Origin: SHWB01 sp050246875
GTDB taxonomy: Bacteria; Pseudomonadota; Alphaproteobacteria; UBA6615
Direction: 5' to 3'
Assembly: GCA_050246875.1 (NCBI GenBank)
Contig: JBFWVF010000013.1
Span: 1 to 64,000, forward strand
Length of the DNA stretch: 64,000 nucleotides
Both the position numbers and the translations under genes were made by a program. Position 1 is the stretch's first letter; each line of letters starts with the position of its first letter. Positions 52,350-59,598 of the stretch are shown here, piece after piece. A model generated the notes under the pieces. The model was not told the DNA's origin and made no database searches. It worked only from the letters and a program-made list of their open reading frames with translations.

Positions 52350-53225
52350 TCAGTTGCAAGTCAGCAACACGCACCGCTCATGCCCGCCGAGGTCGCGGCG
52401 CCGTCCGGCAGGCGCGAGCCCGGCGGCCTTCGCGACGCTTTCCACGCCGGTCGCCTGGCCCGCGCCGACCTCAAGCGCCGCGACGCCGCCCGATGCCAGC
52501 AACCGCGCCACATCGGGCATGAGAGCGCGATAACCGTCGAGTCCGTCGAGCCCGCCGTCGAGTGCCGTGCGCGGCTCGAACCGCGCCACTTCGGGCGCCA
52601 GCCCCGCGATCTCGGCACTCGCTATATAGGGCGGGTTGGCGACGATGACATCGTACGAACCGACAATGTCCGCGCCCCAGTTGCCACGGTGACACGCGAC
52701 CCGGCCGCCAAGGCCGAGTCGTGCGACATTCGCGCGCGCCACGTCGAGCGCGTCGTCACTGGCATCGACGGCATCGACGCGCGCGCCGGGCCACTCGGCC
52801 GCGAGGGCGAGAGCAAGGCAGCCGGAGCCGGTGCCGAGATCGAGAACGCGCAGGCCGGCTCCCGCCTTTCCCTGCGGACGGACCTCGAGCAGCGCCTCGA
52901 CCAGCGTCTCGCTGTCGGCGCGCGGCACCAGCACGCGCGCGTCGACGGCCAGATCCAGGGTCCAGAAGGCGGCACGGCCGAACAGATGCGCGGCCGGTTC
53001 GCGCGCGGCACGACGGTCGACGAAATGCGTGTAGTCGTGCGTCTCGCCCTCGGTCAGCGCCCGCCGGGCGCCGGCGACCACGGCGGTCATGCCGCCGGTC
53101 AGCACGGCGGCGAGCAGAAGCCGGGCCTCGCGCCGCGCATCCTCGACGCCGGCGGCGGCCAGCCGCGTCGTGGCGTCCGCGAGCGCGGCCGCCACGGTCG
53201 GCAGTTGGCCGGCCGCGACGCTCAC
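52350..53225 (-). CDS. prmC: Release factor glutamine methyltransferase PrmC
   Basis: A 291-residue SAM-dependent enzyme that methylates the Gln of the GGQ motif in release factors. The SAM motif VLDLGTGSGCLALALA is near residue 126 and the substrate motif NPPYIA near 193. The N-terminal helical domain is present. The GTG at 53225 overlaps the prfA stop (GTGA), pairing enzyme and substrate. The 284-bp gap downstream, before DUF4167, shows no gene. Confidence 0.92.
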   Translation of the reverse strand: MSVAAGQLPTVAAALADATTRLAAAGVEDARREARLLLAAVLTGGMTAVVAGARRALTEGETHDYTHFVDRRAAREPAAHLFGRAAFWTLDLAVDARVLVPRADSETLVEALLEVRPQGKAGAGLRVLDLGTGSGCLALALAAEWPGARVDAVDASDDALDVARANVARLGLGGRVACHRGNWGADIVGSYDVIVANPPYIASAEIAGLAPEVARFEPRTALDGGLDGLDGYRALMPDVARLLASGGVAALEVGAGQATGVESVAKAAGLAPAGRRRDLGGHERCVLLTCN

Positions 53226-54298
53226 GCTTCCTCCGCGAGACGGGCGGCCTCGTCCTCGGCGACCAGCGCGTCGATCAGTTCGTCGAGCCCCTCGCCCTCC
53301 ATCAGCCGGTCGAGCTTGTACAGGGTGAGGTCGATGCGGTGGTCCGTGACCCGGTTCTGCGGGAAGTTCCAGGTGCGGATGCGCTCGGAGCGATCGCCGC
53401 TGCCGACCATCCCCTTGCGCTGCGCCGCACGCGCGCTGTCGCGCTTCTCGCGCTCCATTTCGTACAGGCGCGCGCGCAGCACGCGCATGGCATGTTCACG
53501 ATTCTTGTGCTGCGACTTCTCGTCCTGCTGGGTGACGACGATGCCGGACGGGATATGGGTGATGCGGACCGCGCTTTCGGTCTTGTTGACGTGCTGCCCG
53601 CCGGCGCCGGACGCGCGGTAGACGTCGATGCGCAGGTCCTTGTCGGCGATGTTGACGTCGACGTCCTCGGCCTCGGGCATCACCGCCACCGTCGCGGCCG
53701 AAGTGTGGATGCGTCCCGACGCCTCGGTCGCCGGCACGCGCTGGACGCGGTGCACGCCGGACTCGAACTTGAACCGCGAGAACACGTCGCGCCCCACGAC
53801 CTCCGCGATGACTTCCTTGTAGCCGCCGATGCCGGTGTCGTTGACCGAGATCAGGTTGACCTTCCAGCCGCGTCCCTCGGCATAGCGCTGATACATGCGG
53901 AACAGGTCGGCCGCGAACAGTGCCGCTTCCTCACCGCCCGTGCCGGCGCGGATTTCGAGAATGGCGCTGCGCTCGTCGGCCTCGTCCTTCGGCAGCAGCA
54001 TGCGCTGCACATTGCGCTCGAGCGTGGGCAGCGTCGCCTCCAGGGCGAGCAGTTCCTCGCGCGCCAGCGCCCGCATCTCGGCGTCGGCATCCTGGTCCTC
54101 GGCCATTGCGGCGAGGTCGTCGAGTTCCCTGCGCTTGGTCCGCAGCTCGCGCACGGCAGCGACGACCGGTCCGAGTTCGGCGTACTCCCGTCCCAGCTTC
54201 GCGCGCGTCTGCGGCTCCAGCGGCGCCGCGCTCGACATCGTCGCGGTCAACTCGTCGTAGCGCGAGAGCACGCGTTCGAGCTTGCTGTCGAGGCTCAC
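53222..54298 (-). CDS. prfA: Peptide chain release factor 1
   Basis: A 358-residue RF1. The GGQ motif is in SGAGGQHVNKTESAVR near residue 230 and the codon-reading PxT region is VPATEASGRIHTSAATV near 185. It releases peptides at UAA and UAG. The GTG at 54298 overlaps the hemA stop (GTGA) and the stop overlaps prmC likewise, so hemA-prfA-prmC are coupled. Confidence 0.95.
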   Translation of the reverse strand: MSLDSKLERVLSRYDELTATMSSAAPLEPQTRAKLGREYAELGPVVAAVRELRTKRRELDDLAAMAEDQDADAEMRALAREELLALEATLPTLERNVQRMLLPKDEADERSAILEIRAGTGGEEAALFAADLFRMYQRYAEGRGWKVNLISVNDTGIGGYKEVIAEVVGRDVFSRFKFESGVHRVQRVPATEASGRIHTSAATVAVMPEAEDVDVNIADKDLRIDVYRASGAGGQHVNKTESAVRITHIPSGIVVTQQDEKSQHKNREHAMRVLRARLYEMEREKRDSARAAQRKGMVGSGDRSERIRTWNFPQNRVTDHRIDLTLYKLDRLMEGEGLDELIDALVAEDEAARLAEEA

Positions 54299-55599
54299 CG
54301 GCCGTTCTCCCCGTCATCGTCCGCATCCGCCGCATCGAGCGGAAACAGCCGCTTCACCATCGCCGCCATCGCCTCCGGCTCCATACCCGACGCGGCCGCC
54401 GCCCGCAGCCCGGCGTAGGGTTCGTGCAGCAGGCGGTTGACCAGCAGGCGCGTCGCCTCGGCGGCATCGGCCTGTCCGGCGCGGGCCAGCACGTCGCGGC
54501 GCGCCGCCTCGAAATGTCCGCGCAGCGCCGCCAGCAGCGGCACCGCGGCGCGCGCCGCACGGTCGTCCGACCACAGGTCGATACATTCGTCGACGATGCG
54601 CGCACCGGCGGCGGCAGCCTCGGCCCGTCCCGCGCGGCTAGCCCGCGCCACGCGGTCGAGGTCGTCGAGATCGTAACGAAAGGCGTTTTCCAGCGAATCC
54701 ACGGCCGGCTCGATATCACCGGGCAGCCCGGCATCGATGAGGAAGATCGGTCGCTGGTGGCGTTGGCGCAAGGCCCGCTCGACGGCCGCGCGATCGACCA
54801 GCCAGCGGCCGGTTCCGGCCGCGGCGACGACGATGTCGGCGTCCGCCAGTGCCGCGCCGAGTTGGTCGAAGGTGACGGCCGCGCTGCCATGGCGGCGCGC
54901 GGCGATGGCGGCGCGCGCGGCGCTCGGCGCCGCGACCGTGAGTTGTCCGATCCCGGCAAGACGGAACTGGTCGACCAGCAGCGCGCCGACATCGCCGCCG
55001 CCGATCAGCAGCGCCCGGGCCGAAGCGAGGTCGCCATGCAGATCGCGAGCGACCTGCACCGCCGTCGCCGCCAGCGACACCGGGCCGATGGCGATGGCGG
55101 TTTCGCTGCGCACCCGCTTGGCACAGGCGTAGGCGGCCTGCAGCGCGCCCTCGAGTTCGGAGCCGACGATGCCGGCGGCGCGCGCGAGGCGATGGGCTTC
55201 CTTGAGCTGGCCGAGCACCTGCGGTTCCCCGACGACGACACTGTCGAGCGAGGACGCCACCTCGAAGACATGGCGCAGCGCATCGACGCCATCGAGGCGG
55301 CGCAGCGCCGGCGCCAGCTCGCCGTCAGCGACGCCGCCGTGCGCGGCGAGGGCAGCCGCGATGGCGCCGGCGGCACGGTCGGGCGCCGGATCGCCGGCAT
55401 GGACCTCGACCCGGTCGCAGGTCGACAGGACGAGGGCCTGCCGCACGCCCCGCGCGCGCAGGTCGGCGAGGAAGCCGGCGACATCGCCTTCGCGCACGAA
55501 GAGGCGGTCGCGCAGGGCGCTGTCGGCTGAACGGTGGCTCGCTCCGACGACCAGGAGCTCCGCCACCGCCCCGGTCCCGGGTGCGGTCGGCTCGCCCAT
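54295..55599 (-). CDS. hemA: Glutamyl-tRNA reductase
   Basis: A 434-residue enzyme of the C5 pathway that reduces glutamyl-tRNA to glutamate-1-semialdehyde. The catalytic Cys is in LVLSTCDRVEV near residue 56 and GEPQVLGQLKEA near 123; the NADPH-binding LIGGGDVGALL is near 196. It starts ATG 55599 and is 8 bp after hisS. Most alphaproteobacteria are known for the ALA synthase (C4) route, so this is notable; no ALA synthase lies in the window. The C-terminal tail is acidic. Confidence 0.88.
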   Translation of the reverse strand: MGEPTAPGTGAVAELLVVGASHRSADSALRDRLFVREGDVAGFLADLRARGVRQALVLSTCDRVEVHAGDPAPDRAAGAIAAALAAHGGVADGELAPALRRLDGVDALRHVFEVASSLDSVVVGEPQVLGQLKEAHRLARAAGIVGSELEGALQAAYACAKRVRSETAIAIGPVSLAATAVQVARDLHGDLASARALLIGGGDVGALLVDQFRLAGIGQLTVAAPSAARAAIAARRHGSAAVTFDQLGAALADADIVVAAAGTGRWLVDRAAVERALRQRHQRPIFLIDAGLPGDIEPAVDSLENAFRYDLDDLDRVARASRAGRAEAAAAGARIVDECIDLWSDDRAARAAVPLLAALRGHFEAARRDVLARAGQADAAEATRLLVNRLLHEPYAGLRAAAASGMEPEAMAAMVKRLFPLDAADADDDGENGR

Positions 55600-55607
55600 G
55601 CCGGTCG

Positions 55608-56852
55608 CTAGCGGAAGCGGACGAGGTAGGCGGCGAGGCTGGCCAGCGGCACCGCCGCCTGCTCGCCGGTGTCGAGGTCGCGCACCGTTGCCTCGTCGCG
55701 CGCCAGTTCGTCGTCGCCGAGCAGCACCGCGACGCGCGCGCCGATGCGATCGGCACGGCGCAGGCCGCGCTTGAGGCCGGAACGGTAGGCCAGTTCGACC
55801 ACCAGGCCGGCGCGGCGCAGTTCGCCCGCCAGCACCAGCGCGCGGCGTTCGCCGGCGGGCCCGAGCGGCAGCACGGCGATGGCACGCGGCGGGGCGGGCG
55901 GCGCCTCGAGCAGCATCGCCAGCCGTTCGATGCCGGCGGCCCAGCCGACGCCCGGCGTCGCCGGCCCGCCCATGGTCTCGATCAGGCCGTCGTAGCGGCC
56001 GCCGGCCAGCACCGTGCCCTGGGCGCCCAGCGCCGTCGTCGTGAACTCGAAGGCCGTGTGGCAGTAGTAGTCGAGGCCGCGCACGAGACGCGGATTGACC
56101 GTGTGGTCGATGCCGAGGGCAGCGAGCCCGTCGCGGACCGCGGCGAAGAAATCGCGCGCCGCCGGCGTCAGGTAGTCGGCAAAGGACGGCGCATCGGCGA
56201 TCACGGCACGGTCGCCCTCGTCCTTGGAATCGAGGATGCGCAGCGGGTTGCGCCCGAGGCGTTCGCGGCTGTCGGCCGACAGGCGCGCGGTGTGATCCGA
56301 CAGGTAGCCGACCAGCGCGTCGCGGTAGGCGCCGCGACTCTCACCGTCGCCCAGCGTGTTGATCTCCAGCGTCGTCGCCGCGCGCACGCCGAGCCGTTCG
56401 AGCACCTCGGCGCCGAGCGCCACGACCTCGACGTCGCCGGACGGCTCCGGCACGCCGAGCAGCTCGACGCCGATCTGGTGGAACTGGCGCAGGCGGCCCT
56501 TCTGCGGCCGCTCGTGGCGGAACATCGGGCCGGCGTAGAACAGCTTCAGCGGCAACTCGTTGGCGAGGCCGCCGGAGATGACCGCGCGGGCCACGCCCGC
56601 CGTGCCTTCGGGCCGCAGGGTCAGGCTGTCGCCGCCCTTGTCGGTGAAGGTGTACATCTCCTTGGTGACGATGTCGGAGGTTTCGCCCAGCGTGCGCGCG
56701 AACACTTCGGTGAACTCGAATACCGGCGTCGCCGCCGGCGCGTAGCCGAAGCGGCACGCCGCCTCGCGCGCCGTCTCGACGACATGCAGGTGCGCCAGCG
56801 CCTCGGCGCCGAACAGGTCGCGTGTGCCGCGGACGGGCTGCAGGCGGGCCAT
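55608..56852 (-). CDS. hisS: Histidyl-tRNA synthetase
   Basis: A 414-residue class II synthetase. Motif 2 is RPEGTAGVARAVI with FRHERPQKGRLRQFHQIG; the His-specific LVRGLDYYCHTAFEF and motif 3 GVGWAAGIERL are present. A C-terminal anticodon-binding domain follows. The ATG at 56852 gives MARLQPVRGTRDLFG; an in-frame ATG 18 codons earlier lies in ispG. It begins 22 bp after ispG. Confidence 0.93.
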   Translation of the reverse strand: MARLQPVRGTRDLFGAEALAHLHVVETAREAACRFGYAPAATPVFEFTEVFARTLGETSDIVTKEMYTFTDKGGDSLTLRPEGTAGVARAVISGGLANELPLKLFYAGPMFRHERPQKGRLRQFHQIGVELLGVPEPSGDVEVVALGAEVLERLGVRAATTLEINTLGDGESRGAYRDALVGYLSDHTARLSADSRERLGRNPLRILDSKDEGDRAVIADAPSFADYLTPAARDFFAAVRDGLAALGIDHTVNPRLVRGLDYYCHTAFEFTTTALGAQGTVLAGGRYDGLIETMGGPATPGVGWAAGIERLAMLLEAPPAPPRAIAVLPLGPAGERRALVLAGELRRAGLVVELAYRSGLKRGLRRADRIGARVAVLLGDDELARDEATVRDLDTGEQAAVPLASLAAYLVRFR

Positions 56853-56874
56853 GCCGGTGTCGCTGGTTCGGGTG

Positions 56875-58032
56875 CTATTCCGCCGCCGAGGGCAAGGCGC
56901 CCCCATCGGCGGGCCTGGCGGCAGCCGCGGCGGCGTTGGCCGCCTCGATCTCGGCCGCCTTGGCCTCGACGAGGCCGACGAGGTGCTCGACGATCGACTC
57001 GTCCTTGAGGCGATGCGCCGGCTGGCCGGCGAGGTACACCTGATGGGTGCCGCGCCCGCCGCCGGTGAAGCCGATGTCGGTCATCTGCGCCTCGCCCGGG
57101 CCATTGACGACGCAGCCGATGACCGACAGCGTCAGCGGCGTGGTGATGTGCGCGAGACGCTCCTCCAGCACGCGCACCGTCTCGATGACGTCGTACTGCT
57201 GGCGCGCGCAGGACGGGCATGAGATCACCGTCACGCCGCGGCGGCGCAGGCCGAGCGACTTGAGCAGCTCATAGCCGACGCGCACTTCCTCGACCGGGTC
57301 GGCCGACAGCGAAACCCGCAGGGTGTCGCCGATGCCGGCCCAGAGAAGGTTGCCGAGGCCGATCGCCGACTTGACCGTGCCGGCGCGCAGGCCGCCGGCC
57401 TCGGTGATGCCGATGTGCAGCGGGTAGTCGCAGGCATCCGCCAGCCCCTGATAGGCGGCGACGGCGAGGAACACGTCGGACGCCTTGACCGAAATCTTGA
57501 ACTCGCGGAAATCGAGGTCTTCCAGCAGATGCGCGGAATCGAGTGCGCTTTCGACCAGCGCCTCGGGACAGGGCTCGCCGTACTTCTCCAGCAGGTGATG
57601 CTCCAGCGAGCCGGCATTGACGCCGATCCGCATCGAGCAGTTGTTGGCCTTGGCCGCGTCGACGACTTCCTTCACCCGCGCGCGCGAGCCGATGTTGCCG
57701 GGGTTGAGCCGCAGGCAGGCGGCCCCGGCCTCGGCCGCCTCGATGGCGCGGCGGTAATGGAAATGGATATCGGCGACGATCGGTACGCGGGCACCGCGCA
57801 CGATCTCGCCCAGCGCCGCCGTGCTCGCTTCGTCGGGGCAGGAGACGCGCACGATGTCGGCACCCGCCGCCTCCAGCGCGCGCACCTGGGCCAGCGTCGC
57901 CTGCGCGTCGCTGGTCGGCGTGTTGGTCATCGACTGGACGGTGATCGGCGCGCCGCCGCCGACCGGCACGTCGCCGACCATGATCCGGCGGCTCTTGCGG
58001 CGCTCGACGTCGCGGTAGGGACGTACGCTCAT
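56875..58032 (-). CDS. ispG: 4-hydroxy-3-methylbut-2-enyl diphosphate synthase (flavodoxin) IspG
   Basis: A 385-residue Fe-S enzyme of the MEP isoprenoid pathway. It has the TIM-barrel start ITVQSMTNTPTSDAQATL, the 4Fe-4S cysteines in SCPSCARQQYD and GCVVNGPGEAQMTDIG, and the invariant NPGNIG. The ATG at 58032 has GAGGATGG upstream. Its isoprenoid products could feed the flavoprotein at 11356, although they are far apart. Confidence 0.93.
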   Translation of the reverse strand: MSVRPYRDVERRKSRRIMVGDVPVGGGAPITVQSMTNTPTSDAQATLAQVRALEAAGADIVRVSCPDEASTAALGEIVRGARVPIVADIHFHYRRAIEAAEAGAACLRLNPGNIGSRARVKEVVDAAKANNCSMRIGVNAGSLEHHLLEKYGEPCPEALVESALDSAHLLEDLDFREFKISVKASDVFLAVAAYQGLADACDYPLHIGITEAGGLRAGTVKSAIGLGNLLWAGIGDTLRVSLSADPVEEVRVGYELLKSLGLRRRGVTVISCPSCARQQYDVIETVRVLEERLAHITTPLTLSVIGCVVNGPGEAQMTDIGFTGGGRGTHQVYLAGQPAHRLKDESIVEHLVGLVEAKAAEIEAANAAAAAARPADGGALPSAAE

Positions 58033-58348
58033 GGGCGGGCCATCCTCGTGGCGCCCCGGAGCCCGGCGCGCGGTCCCGCGCCTAGCATGCGCCGGGCGAC
58101 GGGTGCAAGCGCCGACCGGAAACCGGAAGGCCGGCACACATATTTGTGGCCGGCCTATGGCGGAGGGAGAGGAACCGGGTTCCAACACTCTCCACTTAAA
58201 TGCACCGCTGCCTGTAGCCGCTCATCACCTGCGGCAGATCCTACCGCCGAATCGGTACGCTGAACTGGGAGCGCTGCACGACCTGCCACGGCGGCGGGAT
58301 GCCGACCACTCGTCATCCTTGGGCGCTAGCAGCAGTTGAGGCAGTCAG
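58033..58348. other. Gene-free gap between DUF305 gene and ispG
   Basis: This 316-bp stretch has no convincing gene; the one open frame on the plus strand reads as random Arg/Pro/Ala-rich sequence. It contains a hairpin at 58128-58156 and must hold the ispG promoter. It marks the boundary between the housekeeping run and the copper island. Confidence 0.6.
58128..58156. repeat. Imperfect inverted repeat upstream of ispG
   Basis: AGGCCGG (58128-58134) pairs with CCGGCCT (58150-58156) and CACA (58135-58138) with TGTG (58145-58148), with one bulged G and a CATATT loop. No T-run follows. It could be an operator or RNA hairpin in the ispG upstream region. Confidence 0.6.
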
Positions 58349-58858
58349 TTAGTTGGCGGCCGGCCCCGCGCGCGTTCCAGATGGGGGAAGACGAGACGCT
58401 TCCTCGAGGACGGGATTCGCCTCAAGTTCGGCGATCAACCTCTTCATTTCCGCGATCTCCCGGAGTTGCGCCTCGATGATTTCATCGGCCAGCTGCCGAA
58501 CGCGCTGGTCACGGATCAATGCTCGTTCACTGGTCAGGACAGCTATCGAATGGTGCGGAATCATCGCCTTCATATAACTGACTTCGTCGACAGTCTCCTG
58601 GCTGCGGACCAGCCACAGGGCCCCCGAGAAGGCGATCACGCTCGCAGCGATGATGGCGATATTTGCCCGGACGTTGCTGTACATGGACCACATGAAAGCG
58701 AGCATGACGATCGCCATCGCTGCGCCCATCACCACTGCCATCCAGGTGCGTGTTTGGCTATATGTGACGTGATCGAGTGCATAAGTATTCAGGTACATGA
58801 GGCCGAACATGACGACGGTAGACAATCCGATCATCGCGGCGAAGCGCGGATAGGACAT
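58349..58858 (-). CDS. DUF305-domain membrane protein
   Basis: A 169-residue protein with three or four N-terminal membrane spans (residues about 5-85) and a soluble DUF305 region with VSYMKAMIPHHSIAVLTSERA and HH/M-rich metal-like residues. DUF305 proteins are often found in copper and other metal-resistance clusters, as here. The ATG at 58858 has GAGAGGG upstream. It converges with nothing and is separated from cueR by 193 bp. Confidence 0.78.
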   Translation of the reverse strand: MSYPRFAAMIGLSTVVMFGLMYLNTYALDHVTYSQTRTWMAVVMGAAMAIVMLAFMWSMYSNVRANIAIIAASVIAFSGALWLVRSQETVDEVSYMKAMIPHHSIAVLTSERALIRDQRVRQLADEIIEAQLREIAEMKRLIAELEANPVLEEASRLPPSGTRAGPAAN

Positions 58859-59051
58859 GGCTTGCCCTCTCGCAGTCTCGGGTGGGGCGATCGGCATTGA
58901 TGTCGACCACAATCTACTGGGCTGAAACGTACAAATTCCCCGGCGGTTCCCGTTTCACCCGGACGGACGTGCCAACCTACGGGTAACATTCTCTGGTCAT
59001 CGCGGGCGATCGTTTTCAGACCTCCACGGCAGGGTCGGTGACCACCCTGGC

Positions 59052-59504
59052 TCAGAACGTCAGGCCAGTGTTCCTCGAACCTGGGGCAACACCCTTCGAG
59101 CCGTCGATCTCGGAACCGGCACCTCCGAGTCCGTCGATAATGGGGCAATGCGGCCGACCATCGCCGTCACACCCCGCGGCCAGATGCGTCAGCGCACCGG
59201 CCATCTCTTCCAGTTCTCGCGCCCTGCGCTTCAGCTCGTCGACATGCGCCAGTGCGATGGCCTTCACCTCGGCATTGCTGCGGTTCTGGTCGCTCCAGAG
59301 CCTCAGCAGATCGCGTATCTGATCGATCGAGAACCCCAGACGCCGCGCCCGCCTTATGAAGGCCAGGCGGTGAATATCGGCGTGCCCATAATCGCGGTAG
59401 CCACTCTCGCGCCGTGCCGAAGGCGGGATCAGGTCTATGCTCTCGTAGTAGCGAATGAGTTTGGCCGACACGCCTGTCGCGCTCGCCGCCTGACCGATGT
59501 TCAT
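59052..59504 (-). CDS. cueR: CueR-like Cu(I)-responsive MerR regulator
   Basis: A 150-residue MerR-family activator. The N-terminal HTH is MNIGQAASATGVSAKLIRYYESIDLIPPS, followed by a long dimer helix. The metal loop is CDGDGRPHCPIIDGL: two Cys in the C-x7-C layout that binds Cu(I) in CueR. The C-terminus is extended. It diverges from the copper ATPase gene and its operator lies between them. Confidence 0.86.
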   Translation of the reverse strand: MNIGQAASATGVSAKLIRYYESIDLIPPSARRESGYRDYGHADIHRLAFIRRARRLGFSIDQIRDLLRLWSDQNRSNAEVKAIALAHVDELKRRARELEEMAGALTHLAAGCDGDGRPHCPIIDGLGGAGSEIDGSKGVAPGSRNTGLTF

Positions 59505-59522
59505 GGCCGCCTCCGAAGTCGC

Positions 59523-59546
59523 TTGACCTTACCATCGCTGGAAGGT
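59523..59546 (+). promoter_or_regulatory. CueR operator and promoter of the copper ATPase gene
   Basis: TTGACC (59523-59528) is the -35 hexamer. The dyad ACCTTACCATCGCTGGAAGGT (59526-59546) follows, with ACCTT and GAAGGT arms and an elongated spacer of about 19 bp, the diagnostic layout for MerR-family activation. It is close to the E. coli copA operator (ACCTTCCCCTTGCTGGAAGGT). The -10 region lies just after, near CAGAAC. Confidence 0.85.
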
Positions 59547-59598
59547 CCAGAACACAGGCCAGTCGCGATTTGACGCCAGTGCACACAGGAGATTCGAG

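Noticed and set aside
58031..58339. Small plus-strand open frame in the gap upstream of ispG
   Set aside because: No ribosome-binding site, no recognised motif, and an Arg/Pro-rich composition typical of shadow frames.
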